Source of the DNA: Telmatactis stephensoni
Taxonomy: Eukaryota; Cnidaria; Anthozoa; Actiniaria; Isophelliidae
Assembly (NCBI GenBank): GCA_029948255.1
Contig: JALIZF010000949.1
Span: 52,235-116,234 of the forward strand
Direction: 5' to 3'
Length of the DNA stretch: 64,000 bases
Shown: one piece after another, positions 48,014 to 62,137 of the stretch
How the letters are laid out: the number at the start of each line of letters is the position of its first letter
Numbering within the stretch: the stretch's first letter is position 1
Position numbers and translations under genes: made by a program
The notes under the pieces: generated by a model
Seen by the model: only the letters and a program-made list of their open reading frames with translations
What the model was told of the DNA's origin: nothing
The model's database searches: none

Positions 48014-48154
48014 GTGGTTTTTATCAAGACAGCCTTGCTTATAATGGAGTGCGAGCATATGGGAACGGATGTCTAATGTGTGACAATGGAACATTTGTCA
48101 GTCAGGCCAGAGCACCAGGAAGACGTCATTCTGACTGTCGGCCTTGTCCTGAAG
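48014..48154 (+). CDS. Cys-rich exon 10
   Basis: 141 bp between TTTTAAG and GTAAGG, phase 1 in and out. It encodes GGFYQDSLAYNGVRAYGNGC, then LMCDNGTFVSQARAPGRR and SDCRPCPEG. The pattern (GxF-YQD, CxxCxxGTFV, APG, DCxxCPxG) is the most characteristic part of GCC2_GCC3/ephrin-receptor-like modules. Confidence 0.9.
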
Positions 48155-48739
48155 GTAAGGAAACTAAGAATAAGGGTCTGCACTAATGTTAATGTTCTAA
48201 AGGTAGGCATCATAATTATAGACGGGACCCCTCTATGTTGGCATACAACATACATGAACTCGGGATACGAAAGGGGTGATCAATTATGCCAAGTATCAGG
48301 AAAAGGTCTGCTAATCAAAAAGGCGCTTTATCAGGTCTTAAAGAGGAATAGGACACAAGAGGTACTTGGGATTTCATAACAACATCGCCAAATATTACAG
48401 TCATCTATTTTGAATTGACTAAACTAGAAGCGCTTCAGTGCACACATGAAGTATAAACTTCAAAAAACATCCAACGTGATCGAAGCGCTTTAAAAGTAAA
48501 AATCGAAAGGTAAAGATTTTATCTATTTTGTTCTAATTTCATTTGTGTAACGTATAACAACTATATTTTGTGAATCCATCACGGTAAATAACGTTTACGT
48601 TTTCGATTTAGAGATATGACGCTTTTGATATATATGTATTTTCGTAAGTTAGAAATAGAATGTATGGGAAATTGGCGTTCTTATAAGATCGTTTATAAGA
48701 TCATTTTTCAGAAGTCGTTTGAATTTGTATTACGAGCAA
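48155..48739. other. Intron, no gene recognised
   Basis: No recognisable coding or structured element. Confidence 0.5.
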
Positions 48740-49605
48740 TCCTTGTACTCATCAGTTGTTGAATTCCAGATTTTTTGCCCCATCAAATCTTATACTGAAT
48801 TTAGCATAGTTTGTCCTAGCGGGAGGAATGTAAAAATAATTTTTAAAAGCCAACCTTGTATTGTAATTATGAACATCACTGACTGAGGTGAAGAAATTTC
48901 AAATGCACAAGGTATTTTCTTTGAATAAAATTCAAACATAAAAAGAGAATTTTGGTAATATATAAGGTCTGTAAGTTTGATAATACTAATTTTTAAAAAA
49001 AATTGGACTAGTATGAGCATCATAAGAAGAGAAATTCATGGTCCTAATGATTCTTTTCTGGAGAATTACGATTGGTCCAATAGAAGTAGGGTATGTATTT
49101 CCCCAAATTATCAGCTCATATGTCAAGAATGGAAATATTAATGAATAATAAAATTTTAAAAGTAAATTTGAATTGAAAAAGGGTCAAAGCTTGTAAAGAA
49201 GGCCACAGCCTCTTCGGAATTTGGAGGCAACATATTGAATGTGCTAGCTGTTTCCAACTTCAACTGAATCAATAAAGATGCCTAGATACTTAATATGAGA
49301 AACATTTTCAATTCTTTAGTCGTTAATATTTAGGATAACATAATTTATTTTCTTTTACGGTGGATGGGAAATGACGAAGCTAGTTTTGTTGACATTTAGT
49401 GCAAAATGATTATTATTTAGCCAATCAGTAACAGCTTTAAGATTATTGTTAACTGTTGCTTCTAGCGATAGCAAACTTTTATTCATGCAAAAGATGTTTG
49501 TGTCATCTGCAAAGATATAAAACTCAAAAGCATCAGTACAGTTGCTGAAGTCATTAATATACAACAAGAACTGAACAAAAGCGGTCCAAGAACCGATTCG
49601 ACGAG
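48740..49605 (-). mobile_element. CR1/L2-like LINE fragment
   Basis: Minus strand. VLGPLLF, YINDFSNCTDAFEFYIFADD (reverse transcriptase catalytic box) and VTDWLNNNHFALNVNKTSFV are readable near 49350-49600. A decayed C-terminal domain follows at 48740-49023 (LIYYQNSLFMFEFYSKKIPC). There are multiple frameshifts. The 5' break lies in the GSVLGPLLF motif. Confidence 0.7.
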
Positions 49606-49619
49606 TTTCGGTGAATCAG

Positions 49620-50625
49620 CACTTTTTTCCGCTTTATATACTTTTTGATTGAGCTTCGAAGGCACGTTTTTGGCAGCGGGCGTTTACAAATTCATTCATT
49701 CGGACATGCATGAGGCAAAACTCGTCTTTATTGTCAAACTTTTAAGACCAATATACAACATTTATTCCGAGAAAAAGATGATAACTAACCAGGAATGCCA
49801 CCAAAAGAGCTGCAACAATTCTCCGAAAAACTATGTGTGAAAAAAGGTCAGTTTTGTGTCGGCTCCGCCTCGGGAAACATTGGCGGTCTCGGGACCACAA
49901 AACATACTGTTTCCCTCAGTCCCAGTTAATAAATGTTAATTGTTATATACCAACTGTCAAAGTCAATTTTTTCCGTGCTCTGATTGGACGAGAGCGCATC
50001 ACGTGAACGTCAACAAATTTTGCTGTTTCCCCAGCAACAACTCTCAGCGGGCAACAGTGAGTTTTATTGACAGGTAATAACAAAACCGGAAGTTGATTGA
50101 GCTTTGAAGGCGCGTTTTTGGCAGCGCGCGTTTACAAATTCATTCATTCGGACATGCATGAGTCAAAACTCGTGTTTATTGTCAAACTTTTAAGACCAAT
50201 ATACAACATTTATTCCGAGAAAAAGATAGATAACCAACCAGGAATGCCACCAAAAGAGCTGCAACATTTCTCCGAAAAACTGTGTGTGAAAAAAGGTCAG
50301 TTTTGTGTGAATTTTGATAAAAAACTTTAACTGTAGGCAGCGACGTTTTGCTTTTTATTTTGTTCTTTGACAGTTGGTATATAACAAAACACTTATTGAC
50401 TGCGACCTCGGGAAAGCAGTATGTTTTGTGGTCCCTCGACCGCCAAAGTTTCCCTCGGCGGAGCCTCGGGAAACCTTGGCGGGCTCGCGACCACAAAACA
50501 TACTGTTTCCCTCGGTCCCAGTCAATAAGTGTTAATTGTTGACGTTCACGTGATGCGCTCTCGCCCAATCACAGCACGGAAAAAATGACTTTGACAGTTG
50601 GTATACAACAAAAAGCAAATATCGT
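49620..50625. repeat. Composite foldback repeat with duplicated module
   Basis: A 215-bp module (marker TTCGGACATGCATGA) is present at about 49640-49855 and again at 50095-50310, with a few differences. Between and after them lie arms containing ACCACAAAACATACTGTTTC, in both orientations at 50415-50510, and TTTTTTCCGTGCTCTGATTG at about 49970 with its complement near 50570. I see no true coding frame. Confidence 0.65.
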
Positions 50626-51592
50626 TGATCCGTGAATAGTTCGGGAGTCCTTCGGGAGTCCCTGAATAAAAAATCATTTCCTTCAATCTCGTACCCAGAG
50701 CCCACATTACTTTCGGCCCGCGGTCAATTCCGTCGAGCATGCGCAGTTGCATAGTTAACACATTTGCGAGTGAGTGACACAATAGGTTACTACTTTATGT
50801 ATGGCACCATTGTAGTTAGACAATTAGCTAGATTGAATAGTGCCATTTCATGTTGTCATACACGAAGTAGTAAGCTGATCATTTGCATTGCAATCTACGA
50901 GTTAAAAACGACATCATTTCTATTGTTTTTTTTTTCAGAATTGGATAATAAATATGTTATTTGTGACTTTTTACTTGTCACTTGCATTTTGGCTCACCTA
51001 AAAGCTCGCTAAAATACAGCGTGACTCGTAAAAACACACAGCTTTATAAGCTGGTTAGTCGACCAATAACCTATATATAGGTCGATGTTAATCCAGTCCA
51101 CGTGTTATGTACGTTATGTTTGATTATAAATCTGCTAATATTTGGATACAAATAAAGATGATGATGATGATGATGATGATTAAAGATTTCAATTGGTGAT
51201 TATTAGACCCCCGAAGAATTACTCAATGAGGTTTCAACAGAATTAAATTTTGTACGATTTTGATAATAGTAGCACTTTGATCCACGTTTACTATTTCCCT
51301 TGAGGTCCGTTGAGGGCATTTGCATAAGCTCCGCCCCCTTGACATGATTGGTGGATCAGTAAAATCCAAAATCCAACTGAAATTTGAAGTCGTGTAATTA
51401 ATTGTTGGTCGCAAGGTTTTTGCAGTAACTCCTGTTGTGCAACGCTCATCAGTGCTCAAGTGTGTTGCGTAAAGAGACTAAGCACTTAAGGCTTGCTATT
51501 GTGTTTTTATGGTTGTGTGATAAATCCAAAGACACTCTAAGAGACGTCCTCACATGAACATTTTAAGTTAATAATGTTTTTTATATCTGCAG
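50626..51592. other. Intron, no gene recognised
   Basis: Contains a GAT trinucleotide run at about 51158-51180 after AAATAAA, which may be the 3' tail of a retroelement. Otherwise nothing recognisable. Confidence 0.45.
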
Positions 51593-52017
51593 GAACTGAA
51601 TACAAGCTCTTTGCAGGTTTTAGAGCATGTCGATGTGAAGATCGTCAATACCGACTGGATCGGTTTGAAAGGTGTTACCCTTGTCTTGATTATGGAGTCA
51701 CGTGTTACAACGAGTCTCTAGTTTTGGACCAAGGCTACTACTGGCAGTGGAAGTCGGAATACGAGAAAAACCGTTACATAAACTTTTCCAAAAACCTTCA
51801 AATATTCGATGACAGTTATGATAAGAATTTAGTAGCCTTCAATGGATCGTTTCCTAAGCCCTACCAGTGCCCACGGGCGCTATCATGCCGAGGAGGAATG
51901 GATGCCGATTGTGCTGAAGGCTATACAGGCCCTCTGTGTGCTGTTTGTAATAAAGGACATTATAAACTTGTTGCTTCTTGTTTTAAGTGTCCAGCACTTC
52001 ACTGGCTTATATTTCAG
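51593..52017 (+). CDS. Cys-rich juxtamembrane exon 11
   Basis: 425 bp between TCTGCAG and GTAATA. It continues the stalk: GTEYKLFAGFRACRCEDRQY, FERCYPCLDYGVTCYNE, then a Trp-rich GYYWQWKSEYEKNRYINF, and a second Cys cluster YQCPRALSCRGGMDADC, GPLCAVCNKGHYKL, SCFKCPALHW. The last part (CxxGYxGPLCxVCxxGYY-K) is the segment that abuts the membrane in this family. It ends in phase 0 within the start of the first hydrophobic segment (WLIFQ). Confidence 0.93.
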
Positions 52018-52196
52018 GTAATACTTATCGAAGGTACACTCCAATGATTCTTAACAGAGGTCTCAATTTGAGGATATCGGATCAAAAGTACAAGAAATAC
52101 ACAGAAACTTACCAAATAACCTCGAGCTGAAACCTTTAATTGTTCAGAATCATTGGAATGTATCTTCCATAAGAGCTATTAAAACTTGATGCATTC

Positions 52197-52293
<97 letters not shown>
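52197..52293 (+). repeat. TAA microsatellite (unoccupied)
   Basis: About 32 uninterrupted AAT units in the intron between exons 11 and 12. This is the same kind of target occupied by R4-like elements downstream, but empty here. Confidence 0.98.
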
Positions 52294-52295
<2 letters not shown>

Positions 52296-52523
52296 TATGA
52301 TTATATATTATAATAACATTTGGCCTAAAGATTCTTTACATGTAAATATATTATACAATACATATCAACTATAGATATAAGAAACAATAAATATAATATG
52401 AATAAGATATACTGGAAAAAGTATACTTTTAAGTATACATGAATAAAGCTTAAAAGCCGCTTCTGCATTCATGTTCAGCATGTTTTATGTAAGGTTAAAT
52501 AGTTTTTATGACATCGTTTTTAG

Positions 52524-53712
52524 ATTTGTGCAGTCTTCTTGTTGGTCCTGGTGATTCTCATTGTGGTGATCAAAACGAGAAAACGTAAAGCTGGAACTGA
52601 AAGATCTCTCTCTGACATCATACTAGCTCGGGTAAAGATCGTTGTGTCTTTCTACCAAATCTCTACTGGTACAATGGACGCCTTCTCCTATGTTCAATGG
52701 CCGGGGCCGCTGATTACAATTAGTAAATATGCGAAATTTGTACAGCTAAACATCCTTCAAATTGCGCCATTGCATTGCTTCAATGCTCGTCTGAAAATGA
52801 ATGCCTATCATGACCTAGTGATCACTTGTTCTCTCACTATTGGTGTCGTTCTTACTGCTTTGTTGTGTTACAATCTCAAGAGACTGTATCTCAGCAGAAG
52901 CAGCAATGGTTACAGCAAGACGAAAATCAACTCCATCCTTGAGGAAACCAAAGAGATTTACTATCGAAATGTATTTCTGTTTATCTTCGTAACCTATCCT
53001 CAAACCTGCTCCACGATCTTTGAAACCCTTCCCCCTGCATGTCACAAAGTGTGCCAAGATATCGACGAAACGAAGTGTACCTTCTACTTAAAGAAAGATT
53101 ACTCTGTCCAGTGTTTCACCGCGAAATACAACCGCTACGTCATCTTGGCATATCTGGCATCCATCTATCCCTTAGCTGTCCCTATACTCACTGCAGTTGT
53201 CTTGTGGAAGTATCGCTTTAGAAATAAACTCAAGGTAGAACACGACAATCCAGATGAGTCTCTTGCAATTGGTTCAATCAAAACTAAACGAACGAGTAAG
53301 ATTGACCAGATAACTGTACGTAAGAGAAAGAGCAAGAGGGATGAAGATGAAAGCGAGACGGGTGACAAAACAGAATGCAACCGCAAGCAATTGCAAGAAT
53401 CAGTAAACGTGGATGATATTCAGTCAACCAGCAGTAAAGTGACGAGGATCCCCATAACCTCAATTCGACACCTGGAAGCAATTCCCGAGGAAAGACGAAG
53501 TTCAGACGACCAGGAACGAAGACGCTCGGGCAGGTCCGTGGTAACCACAGTTCCAGTTGTCGCGGCCATGAGTTTCATGTATGAAAACTACGCAGAAACT
53601 TGTTGGTTTTGGGAAATACTGGAAATGACCAGAAAGCTATTGATGGCATCTTCACTGGCACTGATTGGTGCAGAAGGTAGAACTTCTTTGGGGGTGGCTT
53701 CATTGCTTTCAT
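52524..53712 (+). CDS. Exon 12: polytopic membrane domain
   Basis: 1,189 bp between GTTTTTAG and GTAAGT. It begins with a membrane span (ICAVFLLVLVILIVVI) and the conserved-looking VKIVVSFYQISTGTMDAFSY and VQWPGPL. Then come LVITCSLTIGVVLTALLCYN, NVFLFIFVTYPQTCSTIFET, an extracellular Cys-containing loop, and YVILAYLASIYPLAVPILTA. A hydrophilic loop of about 130 residues follows, rich in Lys/Arg/Glu/Ser (KRKSKRDEDESETG), probably cytoplasmic. It ends with FWEILEMTRKLLMASSLALI. The KIxxSFYQ...WP signature is shared, from memory, with ephrin-receptor-like multi-span proteins of protists, algae and cnidarians and is reminiscent of TRP-like channels. No channel filter is identified. Confidence 0.93.
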
Positions 53713-54109
53713 GTAAGTATATCGGGGAGAACAGAAAATGCGGAAATGCGTTCAGCGCCTTGTCATCATTTTGTTTAGCCCATCCGTGGGGAATCAGACG
53801 CATTTTAGAAGCCTTATTCAGTCATAAGTAAATTTAAACCTACCTTGAATAAACAAGTTTAAACATTTCATCTTCAACGACTTTAACTGTTCCCCAGCCA
53901 GGGGATCGAATCTCTTAGTATAAATTCAAGTTAAACCAAATTCACCAGCATACCTGATGATGATCAGCTGATCGAAAACGTTTGTATAAATATTTTATTT
54001 AAAACTTTTACATCATTTATTTATCTGAATCTAAATTTACAAACTGTATTTGTTACCAGTTACCAAAGTAATTAAATAGCAATTACCTACACGTAATAAT
54101 TGAAAACAT

Positions 54110-54425
54110 TTAGGTTGACCGAGCGGTTAGAGCGCTGGCCTTAGCTTTCACCGCTGCGGTCCGGGTTCGAGTCCCAGCTCGAGCGCCTAGATCATATGTG
54201 AATTGAGTTTGTTTGATGTGTTGTTCATGTTGTTGTTCATGTTGTTCAACCATGCCACGAGGGTTTTTTTACCGGGTTCTCCGGTTTTTCCTCCCTCAAA
54301 AATCAACATGTGAGTCGAGTGATTAGTTGCAAAATACTTAATGTAAAGGTAGTGTGTGTAAGAGTGCAGTGTCCCCCATTTAGTGCGCAAGCGCTAGAAG
54401 ACTTGGACACTTAAATAAACAGTTA
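54110..54425 (+). repeat. tRNA-derived SINE
   Basis: The head reads like a tRNA: A box near GACCGAGCGGTTAGAGCG and B box GGTTCGAGTCCC. The body contains ACCGGGTTCTCCGG, and the tail ends in AATAAACAGTTATTATTTTT. It lies in the intron between exons 12 and 13. The tRNA-unrelated body and lack of a CCA-compatible 3' stem rule out a plain tRNA gene. Confidence 0.8.
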
Positions 54426-54636
54426 TTATTTTTTATCTCGCTGCGATATTAGGCGAAGATTGGGCTTTCAACAGGGCTGCTATAGATAGGTTGTAGTATA
54501 AATAGGGATTCAGTCTTTTCTGAGTTAACGTTCGAATATATAATCAATAACGAACTAGTGCAGTGCAACACGCTATTTTCTACATTATATTCGAGGTTGG
54601 TAAAATCTAGGGGAATTTAAACTTTATCATTCCTAG

Positions 54637-54861
54637 GTCTGTACGCCATGCTCCACGCCCATTACAAGCCGATACCCGACAGATTTGAACATATTCTACA
54701 ATTGGCGTCACTCTTGATGGCCTTTGCAAACACGTGCATTGGAATGATGCTGAAAATAGACCAGACTGCCTTGCTGGATGACGACGCTAAAATCATGGAT
54801 TCCATGATCATCTCAGTTCTCTTGGTAACGGCTAATGTACTGGTAACCGTCCTTGTTGTTG
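54637..54861 (+). CDS. Exon 13: further membrane spans
   Basis: 225 bp between TTCCTAG and GTGAGT, phase 1 in and out. It encodes LYAMLHAHYKPIPDRFEHIL, QLASLLMAFANTCIGMML and MIISVLLVTANVLVTVLVV, two or three hydrophobic segments completing the membrane domain. Confidence 0.92.
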
Positions 54862-55123
54862 GTGAGTAGCCTGTGAACAGGCTCCCTCCCCTCCCTTTCT
54901 TCTCCCCTGAGAGCCTGTTACAGTCTAGGTGTTGAGTCGTTATACTGTTGTTCCAAAAATTCTCTCTCATTTGCGTATCAAACACTCAAGGCCAGGCGCG
55001 AAGAAAGTAGGTCACGTGATCCTCTCTGTCGTCTGCAGTTTCCCATTTACGTTATTGCGGTTCAAAATTCTCCCTTTTTATGTTGGAAATTGTGACCAAT
55101 AGTCAATTGATTTTGTATTTCAG

Positions 55124-55309
55124 TGAAGTATTCTGTAGTCATTGGTAGAAGTGTTTACTCTGTGATCAAAAACCCTCGTTGTTCGCTGGCTTGCTGCTTG
55201 TCCTTCATGCTAACCTTGAACGAAGTACAAAGCGAAGCACGTGACATGGCAGGCAAGAGTAGTGGATGGAGAATGAAGTCCCAACTTGATCGTGGCGCCC
55301 AATTAGAAG
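55124..55309 (+). CDS. Exon 14: juxtamembrane cytoplasmic segment
   Basis: 186 bp between TATTTCAG and GTAACT, phase 1 in and out. It encodes KYSVVIGRSVYSVIKNPRCS, LACCLSFMLTLNEVQSEARD and a hydrophilic end (WRMKSQLDRGAQLEG). The adjacent Cys pair and basic residues fit a cytoplasmic position just after the last span. Confidence 0.88.
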
Positions 55310-55423
55310 GTAACTGATGTAAAGAAATAATGTGTTTTGTTAATTTGGACGTCTGGAATGAGTTTTTTTTTCATCTAATGAAAGAATGAACTCGTCCTCC
55401 TTTGGTAATATATATCAGTTCGT

Positions 55424-59045
<3,622 letters not shown>

Positions 59046-59880
59046 AAACAAACTAAAGAAAATTTGGCGTGAAAAAATCACAAATAGAAGGAAAGAAAAC
59101 TTGATTGCCAAGAATATGCAAGGGAAGGGTTATGGAAATTTGGACGAAAACTGTCACCACTGGTTGCAATGTAATGTAGATCCTCAAAAAGTTGGTGCAA
59201 TTGTTGAAATGCAGGAAAGAATGATAGAAACAAGAGCTTGGAAGAAGGCAAGAGGTATTGAGACTGTAACTGATATGTGCAGACTATGTGGAAAGTACAA
59301 AGAATCTGTTGATCATTTATTGGCTGGGTGTGAAAAATTGGCAGGTGGCGCTTACCTGAAGAGGCATAACAATGCACTGATGGTTCTGGCAGTGGAGTGG
59401 GCAAAAAGAAATGGGCTTCTTCATAAAGATGTAAAGTGGTATGAGCTGAGTTGGCAGAAGGGTACAGTGTTGGAGAAAGATGGGAAAAAATTGATTTGGG
59501 ATTTTGAATTTAAGATGAGAAAGAAGACAAGTGCAAGAAGACCTGATTTAGTTATTGAAGATAATGACAAAAAGAAGATTTATATTATAGATATGTCATG
59601 CCCTATGGAAGAAAATGTTGAGGAAAAGAGGAGAGAAAAACTGATGAAATATCAGCAGATTGCATTTGAGATGAGAGAGAGGAGGAGAGGGTTTAAAGTG
59701 TTTATATTGCCGGTGGTTATTGGATGCTTTGGTGGTGGAGGAAACAAAGTATCAAGTGTCCTGAAGGAACTACTTCAGGACAATGCTGATAAAGTATTGG
59801 GAGAAATGACAAAGGTTGTATTATGGGAGAGTGAAAGTTTGATAAGAAGGGTTTTATCTGGACTAATCCAAGGGGAATAG
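59046..59880 (+). pseudogene. Second zinc-finger/endonuclease 3' module of an R4-like element
   Basis: The frame is open from about 59047 to the stop at 59878, after a stop separating it from the first module. DMCRLCGKYKESVDHLLAGC repeats the CCHC finger, and ARRPDLVIEDNDKKKIYIID the endonuclease motif. Next comes FKVFILPVVIGCFGGGGNKV, the same C-terminal block as in the first element. It is divergent in sequence, so it is a different subfamily. No reverse transcriptase precedes it, so it is a 5'-truncated insertion or part of a chimera. A downstream region to about 60128 ends in AATAATAATAATAAA. Confidence 0.75.
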
Positions 59881-60130
59881 TCGTTTTGTTTCTGCTATCA
59901 AGGACATCATTTTTAAGTAAAGAGAACTTTTAAGTAAATGAATTTTTTAATTTCTTTTTTTATTCGAAGCGAATTTTTATGGAAAAATGCACATTTTTAC
60001 ATTTTTGTTTTTAAATGATATTTTTATTTGCTTTTATAGATATGTTTTTAATCCTCTTTGTTCAGAGCTAAATGGGTAGACAAATGTTTGGTTACCCATC
60101 ATTTTGGCCTTAAAGAGGCTTTTCACTTTC

Positions 60131-60815
60131 AATAATAATAATAAAGCACGCCATGATAAAATGCTGAGGCCATTTTATCATTATCTACTTGATAATTATG
60201 GCTTTGAAAACGACCATTCTAGACCCTGGTATGAACAGAGCCTACCACTGTCAGTAGTTGAGAACGAAAGAGCAAAAAATATGTGGGATACAGAATTCCA
60301 TTTACCGAAAGCTCCCCAAAACCACGCTAACAAAATAGACATGGCCATCTTTAATAAGAAAAGGAAAGTATGGTTGCTATTAGAAGGAACAGTCTGCGCC
60401 GTTGGCAAGATAAAGGAAAGAAGTGCCCACAAACAAGAAAAATACCGTGAACTGCGCAGTGGAATCAAACAGCTGTATCCCAACCATCAAGTTATTCAAG
60501 TGAACATAGTTTTCGATTTCCTAAGTAGCTACCACCATAACCTAAAAATGGAGATTATTAAAAACATCACAGCAAATCAAGATGAAGCAAATTATTTATT
60601 GCTTAAGAGTCAGAAGTGGATAATGTCACAAAATTCCGAAATTGTCAAGCATTTCTATACGTACTACGTTTATGTATAAGTATATGTAGCGGGTTTTGAG
60701 AAATAAGGATTAAGGGCTGGGACATACTAGATATATAATTACAGCTTTATATAACCAAGGTTACACCCGCAAAGTTGTAAACTTACAATCATATTGTTAC
60801 TCAATAAAGGTGTCA
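60131..60815 (+). mobile_element. Third R4-like 3' fragment, after a TAA run
   Basis: It starts immediately after AATAATAATAATAAA and ends with CTCAATAAAGGTGTC against the next TAA array, so it occupies a TAA target on its own. It contains the frame at 60143-60679. Confidence 0.65.
60143..60679 (+). pseudogene. Endonuclease-like module lacking the RPD motif
   Basis: ARHDKMLRPFYHYLLDNYGF, PWYEQSLPLSVVENERAKNM and WDTEF align with the linker and endonuclease part of the two upstream modules. Where those have ARRPDIVV, this one has NHANKIDMAIFNKKRKVW. It then gives LLLEGTVCAVGKIKERSAHK. About 180 codons remain open without a stop, but the catalytic Asp context is changed. It is probably a divergent or dead fragment. 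Confidence 0.6.
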
Positions 60816-60816
60816 A

Positions 60817-60873
60817 TAATAATAATGATGATGATGGCGATGATGAGTGATGATGATGATGATGATGATGATG

Positions 60874-60908
<35 letters not shown>
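60817..60908 (+). repeat. TAA / GATGAT microsatellite
   Basis: AATAATAAT, then GAT units, then AAT units again, directly upstream of the last host exon; the acceptor GCAG follows 13 bases later. Confidence 0.95.
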
Positions 60909-60910
<2 letters not shown>

Positions 60911-60924
60911 GAATATTTTAGCAG

Positions 60925-61430
60925 GATGGACACTTTATATGTCTATGAAACTAATTCATTGGCTGGCATTTGTAGGACAGCGGATAAGGGACACCGCTGG
61001 GGACTTTGGTCTAACAAGTGTTGAAATGGACGACCCAGAAGAAGACAGTGCCACAAAGAAGGATGACGAAGGAGAAGGCGAGGAAAAGCAAAAGAGAAGG
61101 AGGAAACGCAACAAAAAGGCCGAAGAACAAGACAGTGCCACAAAGAAGGATGACGAAGGAGAGGGTGAGGAAAAGCAAAATAGAAGGAGGAAACGCAACA
61201 AAAAGGCCGAAGAACAAGACAGTGCCACAAAGAAGGATGACGAAGGAGAGGGTGAGGAAAAGCAAAATAGAAGGAGGAAGCACAACAAAAAGGCCGAAGA
61301 ACAAGACAGTGCCACAAAGAAGGATGACGAAGGAGAGGGCGAGGAAAAGCAAAATAGACTAAGGAGGAAACGCAACAAAAAGGCCGAATCTCAGTTTGTC
61401 GAGGAAGGATTTGTTGAGACTCGGTTCTAA
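60925..61430 (+). CDS. Exon 15: last exon, charged repetitive C-terminal tail
   Basis: It starts after TATTTTAGCAG. The single G left by exon 14 plus GA gives Gly and continues as WTLYMSMKLIHWLAFVGQRI. A short linker ends with VEMDDPEED. Four 29-residue repeats follow (ATKKDDEGEGEEKQ and RRKRNKKAEEQ alternate acidic and basic blocks), then QFVEEGFVETRF and the stop TAA. Charge-alternating repeats are plausibly a cytoplasmic, disordered scaffold or coiled region. Phase compatibility and strand support the assignment; the 5.6-kb intron and the weak polypyrimidine tract (microsatellite) make it less sure than the other exons. Confidence 0.65.
61044..61391 (+). repeat. 87-bp coding minisatellite, four copies
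   Basis: Units start at 61044, 61131, 61218 and 61305 (period exactly 87 bp) and differ by only a few bases; the last has a CTA insertion of one codon. Each encodes 29 residues. All six frames are open because the unit is a multiple of three. Confidence 0.95.
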
Positions 61431-61435
61431 AATCG

Positions 61436-62137
61436 AATACTATAAAATGGTGAAAAATTCATTAAAAGCAGATGGAAGTCTATGATGATGAAAATCATAC
61501 ATAAATAATGCATTATGATTAAAAATTAAGTCTGTAAATTTAAGTAGCTTAAGTTTAAGAAAAAGTGGACCTGAGTGAGAATTATAGCTAGTCAGTATTC
61601 TAATAGCTTCTTTTTGAAGAGTAATGATTGGTTTTAGATTAATTGGGTATGTGTTACCCCAAGTAGTTAGAGCATGAATTAAAAACTGGTAGATCATAGT
61701 ATAGTAAAGTTGGATAAGAATTGGAGTGTTTACGAAATGACGTATTTTTGAGAAGATACCAATGCAACGTTTGGTTTTCTTGGAAATATATGAAATATGA
61801 GATTTCCAGTTTAGATGGGAATCGATATGAATACCTAAATATTTGATGCTTTGCACCTGAAGAATTTTCTCATTATTAATGTACAGTTTTAGTTGGAGAA
61901 TGGTGTGTTACTTTTTGGGGTGGGTGAAAAATAATAAATTTGGCCTTCTTGATATTATATTAAGGGAAAACTTGTTAACAATGAGCCATTCAGAAATATG
62001 ATTAAGATTTTCATTAACTAGAGCTTTCAAAGGTTAGTTACGATTTGAGTAAAAAAGATTAGTATCATCTGCAAAAATATGGAACTGGTCAAAGAAATCA
62101 GAACAGTTGTCAGGAAGTCATTTATATACAGGAGAAA
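61436..62137 (-). mobile_element. CR1/L2-like LINE fragment, both ends missing
   Basis: Minus strand. From [10 protein letters not shown] at about 62137 it runs through FHIFADDTNLF (catalytic box) and IKYLGIHIDSHLNWKSHISY to LPSAFNEFF at 61445. It has small frameshifts near 61900-62080. It stops within the C-terminal domain, so the 3' end is deleted, which is unusual for a target-primed insertion. It abuts an opposite-strand copy of the same family. Confidence 0.75.

Noticed and set aside
54118..54190. A functional tRNA gene
   Set aside because: A and B boxes are good but a SINE body and A/T tail follow and the acceptor stem does not close; called a SINE instead.
60810..60924. Asp/Asn-rich N-terminal extension of the last host exon
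   Set aside because: It is the translation of GAT/AAT microsatellite; the acceptor GCAG at 60921-60924 and the phase of exon 14 place the exon start at 60925.
60943..61378. Three long antisense frames across the 87-bp repeats
   Set aside because: A repeat unit divisible by three with no stop opens all frames; only the + strand frame is phase-compatible with the upstream exon.
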